The notes: generated from the letters alone by a model not told the origin. A DNA stretch of 18,250 nt from CAYUNT01 sp964446285 (GCA_964446285.1 CAYUNT010000082.1:1-18250), one strand, 5' to 3'; shown: positions 7,092 through 14,592, counted from the first letter of the stretch. Numbers and translations: made by a program.

Positions 7092-8882
7092 ATGAACGTT
7101 TTAGTTCCCTTGTCGATTGGCCTGGCGATTTTATGGTTTGCCACACGCTCCTATTCCAAATACATCGCAAATAAAATAGGCGTCGATCCCGGGCGTTCGA
7201 CCCCCGCCCACCAGTTCAAGGACGGCCGCGATTACGTTCCAACGAGTACCCATGTCGTATTTGCGCATCATTTTTCCGTGATTGCGGGCGCATCGCCCAT
7301 AGTTGGCCCCACGCTCGCCATCGCTTTCGGATATGCCCCATCCTGGCTGTGGATTGTGTTCGGGTGCGTTCTTTTCGGCGCGGTCCACGACATGACTTCC
7401 ATGTTCGTTTCAATGCGCGAGGGCGGATTCTCGATGGCCGACATGAGCCGCCGCACCCTGGGAAAAGCGGGCTACTTTCTTTTCGTGGCTTTTCTTGTTC
7501 TTATTCTGACGCTCATCAACGCCATCTTCCTCAATCTCTCCTGCAAGGCGCTTACATCGAATTATCCATTGACGCAGTTGCATTTGCCTCCCGACACGAC
7601 GCTTCTGCGAACGTATCTCGATTCCAACGGAGTCTTGGTAGGCCGCATTGGCGGCATTGCAACCACTTCTGTTTTTGTCATCACATTTTTCGCGCCTTTT
7701 ATGGGTTATCTTGTTCATCGCAAACGCTGGCCGATGCCCGTGATGTATGTCATCGCGGCGGCGGTTTGCTTTGGCAGCGTCCTGATCGGATTCAAGTTCC
7801 CTGTGTTTCTTGATGAAAAAACCTGGCGATATGTCATGTCCGCCTATGTATTTATCGCCTGCTGGATTCCTGTGTGGCTGATTCTTCAGCCGCGTGATTT
7901 TGTGAATGTGCAGATATTATATGGTGGATTGATCATCATGGCTGTTGGGACTGTGTTTTTGGGCCTGAAGGGCGCGCACATCCAGGCGGATTTTATCAAC
8001 CTTGCGCAGGGAGCGCAGAAAATCGGCCCGATTTGGCCCGCGCTATTCATTACGGTGGCCTGTGGCGCAATCAGCGGATTCCACAGCCTGGCCGCTTCAG
8101 GAACCACAGTGAAGCAAATCTCGAGCGAAAAGGATGTTCAAAAGGTCGGCTACAACGCCATGATTTTGGAGGGATGCCTGGCGCTGCTGAGCCTGATGTT
8201 GATTTCAACAGCGCTGGGCCGCGAGGAATACTTCCAAATCGTGTATCCTTCGGTCGGAGCCGGAAATCCCATTCTGGCATACGCGATGGCGATGGGTTAC
8301 ATGCTCAACCAGGTCTTTTCCATCCCCGTGGCCATTGGTGCGGTCATGGGCATTTTGGTGGTCGAGGGATTTGTGGTCACGACGCTCGATACGGCGCTGC
8401 GCCTTTGCCGATACATGCTCCAGGAATTCTGGAACCTTGTGTTTGAAGGCCGCGCGCCCAAGGTATTTATGACTCCGCTTTTTAACACGATGCTTGCGGT
8501 GGGCCTGATGCTGTTTTTCGCGCTCAATTCGACGATTTATTCCGCATGGACGGTATTTGGCGCGGGTAACCAACTCATCGCGGCGCTGGCCATGACCATC
8601 GTCACTGTGTGGCTGCTTCAGCACGGGAAATCCTATTGGTTCACGCTTGTTCCCGCCGTGGCCATGTTCATTACGACGGTTGCCATGCTGAGCCTGACAA
8701 TTCGCAAGCGGATTATCCCGGCAGCTCCCGGGGGCGAATGGACCCTGAAGGCAGACCCGCTTGTGATTTCGAGCGCATTGCTGCTCGTGCTGGCGGTGGG
8801 GGTGGTAATTGTTTCGGTGCGTCGATTCATCCAAGCGCGCAACGGCCACCATATTCCCGCCGCCGAATCCGCCGGCGGGTAA
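7092..8882 (+). CDS. cstA: Carbon starvation protein A family transporter
   Basis: The 596-residue polytopic inner-membrane protein is a clear CstA family member. Family features visible are the N-terminal YSKYIANKIGVDP, the block VFAHHFSVIAGASPIVGP (about residues 55-72), FGAVHDMTSMFVSMREGG, CGAISGFHSLAASGTTVKQ (about residues 317-335), and the late VVTTLDTALRLCRY and FGAGNQLIAALA. Hydrophobic segments run through the whole length. E. coli CstA and its paralogue BtsT import peptides and pyruvate respectively; which substrate applies here cannot be decided. The ATG at 7092 has a strong CGGAGG seven bases upstream. The gene stands alone, divergent from aroE; no LytS/LytT-type regulator, which often accompanies such genes, is in view. 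Confidence 0.95.
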   Translation: MNVLVPLSIGLAILWFATRSYSKYIANKIGVDPGRSTPAHQFKDGRDYVPTSTHVVFAHHFSVIAGASPIVGPTLAIAFGYAPSWLWIVFGCVLFGAVHDMTSMFVSMREGGFSMADMSRRTLGKAGYFLFVAFLVLILTLINAIFLNLSCKALTSNYPLTQLHLPPDTTLLRTYLDSNGVLVGRIGGIATTSVFVITFFAPFMGYLVHRKRWPMPVMYVIAAAVCFGSVLIGFKFPVFLDEKTWRYVMSAYVFIACWIPVWLILQPRDFVNVQILYGGLIIMAVGTVFLGLKGAHIQADFINLAQGAQKIGPIWPALFITVACGAISGFHSLAASGTTVKQISSEKDVQKVGYNAMILEGCLALLSLMLISTALGREEYFQIVYPSVGAGNPILAYAMAMGYMLNQVFSIPVAIGAVMGILVVEGFVVTTLDTALRLCRYMLQEFWNLVFEGRAPKVFMTPLFNTMLAVGLMLFFALNSTIYSAWTVFGAGNQLIAALAMTIVTVWLLQHGKSYWFTLVPAVAMFITTVAMLSLTIRKRIIPAAPGGEWTLKADPLVISSALLLVLAVGVVIVSVRRFIQARNGHHIPAAESAGG

Positions 8883-8951
8883 GGAATAGGCGGAGGAACA
8901 GCCAGAATTTACGCAGGTTACTTATCAGTTTTTGCATCTGCCTGGAAAGAC

Positions 8952-9002
8952 CGTTCTTGCCTTCCGAGGCTATCCGCGCCTATCACAACACGGGCAGGAA
9001 CG
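8952..9002 (+). terminator. Imperfect stem after cstA
   Basis: CGTTCTTGCC (8952-8961) can pair with GGCAGGAACG (8993-9002) with one G-U pair, enclosing 31 bases that contain a smaller AGGC/GCCT stem. It lies 70 bases past the cstA stop and 50 bases before the PIN gene. There is no U-run, so it could be a terminator-like structure, a leader of the next gene, or a decayed palindromic repeat. Confidence 0.35.
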
Positions 9003-9051
9003 AGTAGGGAATGTGCGCTAAATGGCATCAAAAAGACAAATGGACTGAACA

Positions 9052-9537
9052 ATGCGCAAGCGGGTATATATCGAGACGACGATTCCGAGTTTCTATGTGG
9101 AAACGCGGCCCGAACCTGAAATGGTTGCGAGGCGGGAATGGACCCGCCAATGGTGGAACCAGGAGAGCCGCCACTATTCGTTGGCGAGCAGCTTAGCGGT
9201 GATTGAGGAATTGGAGGAAGGGAATCATCCGAATCGGAATGAGGCATTGCGCCTGATGCAGCCCATTGTGCTGCTTCCTATCGCGGAGGCAATAGACGCT
9301 ATCGTCGATGAATATGTGAATCGCCGCGTGATGCCACAAGACCCAAAAGGCGACGCCCTTCATCTGGCTCTGGCTTCATATTATCGCTGCCATTTTCTCC
9401 TAACCTGGAATTGCCGCCATTTGGCAAACGCCAACAAGTTTGAGCACATCCGCCATGTGAATGCGGATCTGGGGCTGTTTACTCCGATTCTGACAACGCC
9501 TTTTGAACTCCTTGACTACGAAGGAGAGGGAAGATGA
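9052..9537 (+). CDS. PIN-domain protein, VapC-like toxin
   Basis: The 161-residue protein has a PIN-domain arrangement: a first acidic residue in VYIETTIPSFY (E8), a second in VIEEL (E52), then DPKGDALHLALASYY with D101, and LLTWNCRHLANA (about residues 117-127), typical of a VapC-related subfamily. PIN proteins are Mg-dependent ribonucleases; VapC toxins cut tRNA or rRNA when free of antitoxin. Canonical third and fourth acids are partly replaced (N120 in TWN), as is common in this subfamily. The next gene overlaps by ATGA. Upstream ribosome signals are weak. The short length, the solo TA-like pair and the flanking structures fit a mobile toxin-antitoxin module. RNase activity is inferred from the family. 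Confidence 0.8.
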   Translation: MRKRVYIETTIPSFYVETRPEPEMVARREWTRQWWNQESRHYSLASSLAVIEELEEGNHPNRNEALRLMQPIVLLPIAEAIDAIVDEYVNRRVMPQDPKGDALHLALASYYRCHFLLTWNCRHLANANKFEHIRHVNADLGLFTPILTTPFELLDYEGEGR

Positions 9538-9731
9538 TGAAACCTGATGCAGCTATTGGGGAAATTCGCGAGGTCCGTCACCGGATTTCCGAACGGTTTG
9601 GGCACGATACAAAGGCGTTCCTGGACCATTATCGCGCGCTGGAGAAGAAATATAAAGATCGTATGCTCTCTGAGTCGCCAGGATTGATGGAAGTGGCTGA
9701 GGAACGCGATGAGAGGAAGCCTGGCAGGTAG
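9534..9731 (+). CDS. Small partner protein of the PIN toxin, likely antitoxin
   Basis: This 65-residue highly charged protein starts within the end of the PIN gene (ATGATGA overlap) behind a strong purine-rich site (GGAGAGGGAAG). The core EIREVRHRISERFGHDTKAFLDHYRALEKKYKDR looks helical and resembles small proteins often encoded next to PIN toxins of this type. It has no obvious AbrB, MazE or ribbon-helix-helix DNA-binding motif. The order, toxin first and partner second, is the reverse of most vapBC operons. An antitoxin function is inferred from size, overlap and context. Confidence 0.68.
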   Translation: MMKPDAAIGEIREVRHRISERFGHDTKAFLDHYRALEKKYKDRMLSESPGLMEVAEERDERKPGR

Positions 9732-9735
9732 TGTT

Positions 9736-9782
9736 CGCCCATTTCCTGGAGTGACGGTCTCTGCAGACCGCCTTTACGGGCG
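9736..9782. terminator. Nested inverted repeat between convergent genes
   Basis: CGGTCT (9755-9760) and AGACCG (9765-9770) form a 6-bp stem with a CTGC loop, enclosed by CGCCC (9736-9740) and GGGCG (9778-9782). It sits exactly between the end of the antitoxin-like gene and the end of the convergent UroD-family gene, so a bidirectional terminator is the simplest reading. It resembles the GCRGACC palindromes of the 13-kb island and may derive from one. Confidence 0.5.
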
Positions 9783-9791
9783 ATTGGGAGA

Positions 9792-10880
9792 TCAAGCGCG
9801 GGTGAAGCGGCGGCCCTCGTCGAGCATCACCAGGTAATTTTCCAGCGGCATGTAATTCGCCACGGTGTTGCCCGTTCCCAGGCAGTAACCGCCTTGTGCG
9901 TGGCATTCCTCAAGCGTTTGGCGCACACGGCGGCGGATTGAGGATTCATCGGCGCGGCAAAGGAAATCCATGTCGATGCCGCCAAGAATCCCGATGCGTC
10001 TGCCATAACGCCGGAACGCTTCGGTCACGGGCAGAATGGCGTCCTCATACGAATGCTTGGCGTCGATTTTTACATCGTCGATCAAGTCTTCCATGAAACT
10101 TTCCAGATTGCCGCAGGCGTGGAGCAGGTAAGGCTTGCCGTGTGCGTGGGCAAGTTCAGCAGTTTTCTTGTGCCAGGGCAAAATCCAGCGCCGCAACATC
10201 TCGGGCGAGAGAAGCGGTTGCGTTTTGAATCCCATATCGTCACTGCCCCAGATGACGCCGACGCAGCGGAATTGGCACAACACGCGGGCGTGTTCGAGAT
10301 ACAATTCGCCGATGCGCGCGCTGATTGCTTCGACCAAATCCGGGTCCTCATGCACCATGTAGCAAAGCGTTTCGTAACCCAGCGTCCAACTGACGTTTTC
10401 AAGGACGTGCGCCGTCAGTTCGTGAACGCGCATGTCGTCGGGCAGGTTTTTTTCGAGCCATTCGAGTGGGCGCAAATCGAGATTTTTCACCGAGGGCCAC
10501 GGATAGCGCTCGAAATCCGCCCACGATTGAATGGGGCCTTTGTGTTCCTCGACCCACTCGCGCGAGGCGCGCTGCTGCCCGGCTTGTTGCGTGGTGTCCG
10601 CAGCCGCGTCCCAACGCAGCGGGAAGTCAAATCCAGCGAGGCGAACGCGAAATGTGTCGTATCCGAGGAATCGCTGAATGGCGATCTCGCGCCGCAATGC
10701 ATAAAAGGGATCGTTGTGGTTGAGATCGCGCCCGATGCCGAACCGTTCGGCGGCGGCGGCGAGAACCTCCGGGTCCACAAATAGTTCGATATTATACGCG
10801 CGGTCCGGTGCGCCCTGGCGGCAAATGCAGCGCAACAGTCCGTCGAAATTGGGCGTTATGGGAACGTCAAGCAGGGCCAT
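9792..10880 (-). CDS. Uroporphyrinogen decarboxylase (UroD)-family protein
   Basis: The 362-residue protein resembles the UroD/MtaA/CmuA-like family, which includes haem-pathway decarboxylases and corrinoid or thiol methyltransferases. Recognisable parts are GVIWGSDDMGFKTQPLLSPEM, then the metal-type segment GKPYLLHACGNLESFMEDLID with His and Cys, then HSYEDAILPVTEAFRRYGRRIGILGGIDMDFLCR, and GGYCLGTGNTVANYMPLENYL at the end. The His-x-Cys-Gly pattern suits the zinc-dependent methyltransferase branch better than true HemE, and the classical HemE N-terminal motif is absent. Its reaction is therefore unknown. The ATG at 10880 has GGAG nine bases upstream; an open extension to 10949 adds only basic residues and runs into a hairpin. 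It follows the 602-aa membrane protein on the same strand. No corrinoid-binding protein is encoded nearby. Confidence 0.8.
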   Translation of the reverse strand: MALLDVPITPNFDGLLRCICRQGAPDRAYNIELFVDPEVLAAAAERFGIGRDLNHNDPFYALRREIAIQRFLGYDTFRVRLAGFDFPLRWDAAADTTQQAGQQRASREWVEEHKGPIQSWADFERYPWPSVKNLDLRPLEWLEKNLPDDMRVHELTAHVLENVSWTLGYETLCYMVHEDPDLVEAISARIGELYLEHARVLCQFRCVGVIWGSDDMGFKTQPLLSPEMLRRWILPWHKKTAELAHAHGKPYLLHACGNLESFMEDLIDDVKIDAKHSYEDAILPVTEAFRRYGRRIGILGGIDMDFLCRADESSIRRRVRQTLEECHAQGGYCLGTGNTVANYMPLENYLVMLDEGRRFTRA

Positions 10881-10909
10881 GAGACGCAACTCCAGAGAAC
10901 GAAGGCGTG

Positions 10910-10943
10910 GCGATGCGCGTGCCCGGAATCCGGGCCGCATCGC
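10910..10943 (-). promoter_or_regulatory. Strong hairpin upstream of the UroD-family gene
   Basis: Outer arms GCGATGCG and CGCATCGC enclose inner arms GCCCGG and CCGGGC, with a 3-base bulge (CGT) and an AAT loop: 14 base pairs in total. It lies between the stop of the 602-aa membrane protein and the start of the UroD-family gene. No T-run follows on the minus strand, so an intercistronic stabilising or processing hairpin, or a palindromic repeat, is as likely as a terminator. Confidence 0.6.
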
Positions 10944-10981
10944 GCGCAAGAGTGCCTCTCGGAATTTCGGCGATCAACCGG

Positions 10982-12790
10982 TCATTCGGCTTTCGCGCGA
11001 ATCCGCGCCCAAAAAATCAGCATGAAAAACCACAGCGGGACAAGTGCGATAGCGCATAGGAAGTCCAGCAGAAATCCGGCGGCGGCCATTCCGGTCCAAG
11101 TGTGCATCAAGGCGATGCGAGCGCCTTGAAGCGGCCCAAAGAGCAGCGCGGGGGCGGCATCGCCTGCAATTAAGGTAAAAACCGGAACCTCCAGGCGGTG
11201 CAGCGCGGAAATCAGCGCGATAAACGGCAACAGCCAAATCGCGCGCTTTCGGTCCGGATCAAGCGCTAGAATGCACAACGGCAAGAGCACTAGCGGAGAG
11301 GGAAATATAAAGGCAAGAAATTGCAGGGCCGGATTCACGGATGTTCCCGCGGCGTTCATGGAGGCAGACAGGCCGGTGGCGGGAGAGAAGGAGCAATACG
11401 ACGCGGCGGCGCTCCAGCCGAGGTGCGAAAACGCAAGCGCGGCCAAGAGAATCGCCAGAGGTTGAAGCGCGAAGTCTTTTGCGGGGCGCGGCGCGGCCGG
11501 ATCGACCCCTTCGCGATCAGTGAACGCGCGCGCAATGAGCGCAATGCCAAAGGCAGTCGCAAAGAATACGACCGCCTGAAAGATTGCCGCGCCCAGCCCG
11601 CCGTGTCCTCCGATCTGCGCACGCGTGCCTTGCATCAGCGATTCCAACCCATCTACTTCCACGTCTCCGGTGGCCATTCCCATCCAGTAATTGACAAACA
11701 CCCAGACGGGGACAATCGCCGCGAGGAATACCGATAGATTCAGCACGACAAACTGCATAATAAACGCCCGCGAACGGCGTCCGGAGCGCATTTTGTGCGA
11801 ATCGACAGGTGGTGCGGCAAGTTGAGTTGGGGGCGCGGCATCGGGCAAAACGGACGGGCTTGCTTCCTGCGGCATCGTGGTTTTCGCTTGGCGCAGCAGC
11901 ATTTTCCGCAACCATGCGGAAACGAGAAGCGCGGCGGCGGCAATGGCCGTGGCAATAAGCAGCGCCGCCGAACTTCGCGGGAGCGCGGACGGCCATACGG
12001 CGGATGCTTCCTGAATTGCGGCGCTATCGGTAAGGATTTTGGCGGGTTTGACTGCCCCTGCGGCTGTTCCGGCGACGGCCCCCGCCCCCGCGCCTGCATT
12101 TGCCCGCGCCGCGTCCGGAGGAGGAAGAGGAGTTGACAAAAGCCAGTATCCAAGCGGTCCGGAGCATCGTGACGGCGCGGCGGACGGGTCCGCGCCCGCT
12201 GCCCGCCACGCGGCCGGATGGAGATCCAACACCAGAATGCCCGCCAGCGCGATAGGCCAGAGCCAGGTGGCCAGCGTCCAAAATCGTGTTGCGGACTTTG
12301 ATTCCTGTGCTGCTTCGACTGGAAGGGCGTGGAGGATCAATCCCCACAACAGCAATATGGATGTCATCTGCACCCCTGCGGCGGCCCATAGCCGGGCCTG
12401 TGGAAACGGCATCGTATTATGAAGAAGTTGCACAGCGCTCCATGCGAAAAGCCGTGTGCTCCCCGCCTGGATGAGCGCGCCAATGACAACCCAGTGTCCG
12501 AGGATAATCCAGCGTTCGACGCGCCCCATCGCCGCCGCGTGACTGGCCGACCATGCCAGCGCCCACCACGCCGCGCTGAAAACCACTGTCAGCGCCAGCA
12601 TTCTGCCCGCCATCGCGGCCCAGGGAATGCGCAAAAGACTGGAATTGGGCTGAATTCCCGCCGCGCCGCCGTGAACGCTTTGGATGAATCCAAATGCCTT
12701 CCACAAAACCACAACCGCAGGCACAAGCGATATGACAACAACAGCCGCCGCAACGCAGAGGGAAAAACGGGAGGGGGATCGGAAAGACAT
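10982..12790 (-). CDS. Large polytopic membrane protein of unknown function
   Basis: I do not recognise this 602-residue protein. It has roughly ten to twelve hydrophobic segments spread over its length: a likely signal-anchor at residues 10-32, then segments near 60-80, 92-107, 130-155 and 170-190, and after two Ala/Pro-rich hydrophilic linkers (about residues 200-270 and 305-350) a second hydrophobic half. The last part ends in a hydrophobic helix and a short basic tail (ARIRAKAE). Overall it resembles a transporter-less, YIP1-like or permease-like integral protein, but no motif supports a class. The start at 12790 lacks a clear Shine-Dalgarno site. The open frame, coding length and hydrophobic periodicity make it a real gene. 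It precedes the UroD-family gene by about 100 bases on the same strand; a functional link is unproven. Confidence 0.75.
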   Translation of the reverse strand: MSFRSPSRFSLCVAAAVVVISLVPAVVVLWKAFGFIQSVHGGAAGIQPNSSLLRIPWAAMAGRMLALTVVFSAAWWALAWSASHAAAMGRVERWIILGHWVVIGALIQAGSTRLFAWSAVQLLHNTMPFPQARLWAAAGVQMTSILLLWGLILHALPVEAAQESKSATRFWTLATWLWPIALAGILVLDLHPAAWRAAGADPSAAPSRCSGPLGYWLLSTPLPPPDAARANAGAGAGAVAGTAAGAVKPAKILTDSAAIQEASAVWPSALPRSSAALLIATAIAAAALLVSAWLRKMLLRQAKTTMPQEASPSVLPDAAPPTQLAAPPVDSHKMRSGRRSRAFIMQFVVLNLSVFLAAIVPVWVFVNYWMGMATGDVEVDGLESLMQGTRAQIGGHGGLGAAIFQAVVFFATAFGIALIARAFTDREGVDPAAPRPAKDFALQPLAILLAALAFSHLGWSAAASYCSFSPATGLSASMNAAGTSVNPALQFLAFIFPSPLVLLPLCILALDPDRKRAIWLLPFIALISALHRLEVPVFTLIAGDAAPALLFGPLQGARIALMHTWTGMAAAGFLLDFLCAIALVPLWFFMLIFWARIRAKAE

Positions 12791-12839
12791 GTTTTATAGA
12801 AATGCCAGGAGCAAGAGTGAAAGTGGATGTGGCAGAAGT

Positions 12840-12883
12840 GGCGCAGACTTAAGCATGGCGCAGACTTTATTGTGGCGCAGACC
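12840..12883. repeat. Three-copy repeat with 17-base period
   Basis: GGCGCAGACTT occurs at 12840-12850 and 12857-12867, and GGCGCAGACC at 12874-12883, each copy 17 bases after the last. The third copy is the left end of the palindrome at 12873-12895, so the array looks like stuttered copies of the end of that palindromic repeat. Confidence 0.85.
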
Positions 12884-13008
12884 TCCAGGTCTGCGTCTGC
12901 ATCTGGGACCTCCATGTCTGAGTCTGCATCTTCATCTCTATTTTAATCTGTATTTGCATCTACATCTGCGGTCTGCTGCCAAAGACACGGACCTGGAGGT
13001 CCGCGCCA
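12873..13008. repeat. Facing pair of palindromic repeats (BIME-like)
   Basis: Left copy: TGGCGCAGACCTCCAGGTC begins at 12873. Right copy: GACCTGGAGGTCCGCGCCA ends at 13008. They are inverted copies agreeing at 18 of 19 positions, and each is itself a near-palindrome (GCAGACCT/AGGTCTGC and CGGACCT/AGGTCCG). Two REP-type palindromes in opposite orientation around a spacer is the layout of a BIME, here 136 bases long. The spacer is the hexamer array. Confidence 0.8.
12917..12970. repeat. Degenerate hexamer microsatellite
   Basis: Nine consecutive 6-base units follow the pattern TCTNNA with changes: TCTGAG, TCTGCA, TCTTCA, TCTCTA, TTTTAA, TCTGTA, TTTGCA, TCTACA, TCTGCG. Three more TCTGNN units occur at 12890-12907, offset by three bases. 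The plus strand is strongly pyrimidine-rich here compared with its surroundings. Confidence 0.75.
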
Positions 13009-13187
13009 ATTGAAAGATGTTTTCATCTGCGCTGGCGCATCGGTCAACAGGTTCAATGAACGGCCGCGAGATATGTGACTCTGACGCATAGGAAATCGAA
13101 TGCGCTTGAGTCAGCGGGGGAGAGGCGGTCAGGATATTTGCGTGGGAGCGCGGCGTCCGATGCGAACGCCGAACGCCTCGAATGGCG

Positions 13188-13309
13188 GACCAGGAGGCAG
13201 GAACTGTTCAAATCTACTGGTGACACGGGCATCTTGCCCGTGATTCCGGTGGCTTGGGCGTCTCGCCCAAGATTTTTCCTGCACTTTGAACAGTTCCTGG
13301 ACCAGGAGG
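13188..13309. mobile_element. MITE-like element with flanking direct repeats
   Basis: The element at 13198-13299 (102 bases) begins with CAGGAACTGTTCAAA and ends with TTTGAACAGTTCCTG, a perfect 15-bp terminal inverted repeat. GACCAGGAGG stands immediately on both sides (13188-13197 and 13300-13309), as expected for a 10-bp target-site duplication. Inside are two palindromic units (13219-13247 and 13248-13278) of the same family as the doublet at 1351-1410. Removing the element and one direct repeat restores a GCGGACC/GGTCTGC palindrome of the kind at 12873-13008, so the insertion hit a palindrome. It encodes no protein and would need a transposase in trans. Confidence 0.8.
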
Positions 13310-13350
13310 TCTGCCCCACCCGTTACTGTTGATTTTCAGGATGATCTGCT

Positions 13351-14592
13351 ATGGCTGCCGATCCCTTTCCCGCGATGCCCGGAACGCCGCTTCCCGACGC
13401 CTCGCCCGTGTTCCAGTGTCTGCTCGAAACGAGCAATTTGGTCGGTTCTGTAATGGAACTCGACGAGATACTGGCCCGTGTGTCTGAAATCGGCTCGCGG
13501 GCGATGAATGCACAGGTTTGCTCGATTTATCTATTGAACGAATCGCGCGACCGCCTGGTGCTCCGCGCCACGCATGGTTTGAACAAAGCCCTCGTCGGAA
13601 AGGCGTCCCTGGCAGTCAACGAGAGCATTCAGGGGTGGGTGGTGCGCGAGAATACAACGGCGGCGGTTCGCAATTGCACGCAAGATTCGCGCTGGCGTCC
13701 GCTTGAAGGCAGCGGCGAAGAAGAATATGTGAGCCTGATTTGCGCCCCATTGCGCATCCAGGAGGAGGTGGTTGGCGTGATGAGCGCGCGCCGCCGCACT
13801 GAACATATCTGGACGCCTGATGAAACTCTCATATTTGAGACCATTAGCAAACAGGTGGCCATCGTCATCGAAAAGTCGCGCCTGTATTTCAAGAAAGTCG
13901 AAGCGGAGCGTCTGGCCGCCATCGCCGTCTCGCTTTCGGAAATCGCGCATTACATAAAAAACCTCCTCCAGGGAATGCAGGGCGGGCAATTTTTTGTGGA
14001 TTCGGGCCTGAAGCGCGGCGACATCGAGCGGGCGCGCCAGGGTTGGGAGATGCTGCACAAGAACGTGAATAAAATCGGCAATCTTGTGCAAAACATGTTG
14101 AACTTCTCGCGCTCGTCGAAGCTGCACATCGAGCCAGAAAACCTGAATGGACTGCTGTATGAACTGGCCTCGTCGGTCGAGGAAACGGCGTCGCAGCGAG
14201 GTGTAACGTTCCGCGTGGTGCTCGACGACACAATCCCGGAACTGCCGCTGGCCTACGACGCGCTGCACGAAGCGCTGCTCAACTTGCTCACGAACGCGAT
14301 GGATGCCATTCCGGAAGGCCAGTCGGGAACGGTGGAATTGCATTCGCGCCTGGACCTTTCAGCGGGCGTGGCGCGCGTGACGGTGAGCGACTCGGGCGTG
14401 GGGATTTCGCCGGAGAACCTGCCGCGCATCTTTACGCTGTTCTTTTCCACCAAGGGCCGGCGCGGAACCGGCATCGGGCTGGCCGTCACGAAAAAGATCA
14501 TCGAGGAGCACGGCGGACGCATCCGCCTCGAATCGGAAGTGGGCAAGGGGACAACGTTTACCGTCGAATTGCCGCTTGTCGCCGTGGTGTAG
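13351..14592 (+). CDS. GAF-domain sensor histidine kinase
   Basis: The 413-residue cytoplasmic protein has a GAF domain (about residues 34-176), then a dimerisation region with the phospho-accepting H200 in SEIAHYIKNLLQG, an unusual H-box with Tyr-Ile where many kinases have Glu/Asp-x. The ATPase follows with an N box (NLLTNAMDAI, about residues 311-320), G1 box DSGVGI (347-352), F box (IFTLFFSTKG) and G2 box RGTGIGLAV. No membrane segment or signal peptide is seen, so it should sense an internal signal through the GAF pocket; the ligand is unknown. There is no response regulator gene beside it, so it is an orphan kinase. The ATG at 13351 has AGGA about 11 bases upstream. It is read away from the repeat island. 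Confidence 0.92.
   Translation: MAADPFPAMPGTPLPDASPVFQCLLETSNLVGSVMELDEILARVSEIGSRAMNAQVCSIYLLNESRDRLVLRATHGLNKALVGKASLAVNESIQGWVVRENTTAAVRNCTQDSRWRPLEGSGEEEYVSLICAPLRIQEEVVGVMSARRRTEHIWTPDETLIFETISKQVAIVIEKSRLYFKKVEAERLAAIAVSLSEIAHYIKNLLQGMQGGQFFVDSGLKRGDIERARQGWEMLHKNVNKIGNLVQNMLNFSRSSKLHIEPENLNGLLYELASSVEETASQRGVTFRVVLDDTIPELPLAYDALHEALLNLLTNAMDAIPEGQSGTVELHSRLDLSAGVARVTVSDSGVGISPENLPRIFTLFFSTKGRRGTGIGLAVTKKIIEEHGGRIRLESEVGKGTTFTVELPLVAVV

Larger units (their letters stand above)
12791..13350. other. Repeat-filled divergent intergenic island
   Basis: This 560-base region between the divergent membrane-protein and histidine-kinase genes has no credible coding frame. It holds a 17-bp tandem repeat, a facing pair of GCRGACC palindromes around a degenerate hexamer microsatellite, and a MITE-like element inserted into a third copy of the palindrome. 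Further small stems are seen, for example AGATG-TTTT-CATCT near 13016-13029 and GACGCAT/ATGCG around 13082-13105. Promoters of both flanking genes must lie here but I cannot pick them out. Confidence 0.8.

Noticed and set aside
12589..12915. Minus-strand open frame of 108 codons overlapping the 5' end of the membrane protein gene and the repeats
   Set aside because: It is a shadow of the 602-aa gene plus a translated repeat.
12840..13350. CRISPR array
   Set aside because: The repeats are palindromic or stuttered with variable spacing and no uniform spacers; no cas genes are present.
13531..14343. 270-codon minus-strand frame opposite the histidine kinase gene
   Set aside because: It is the antisense shadow of a strongly recognised kinase and shows no known motif; GC-rich third positions make such long shadows common.
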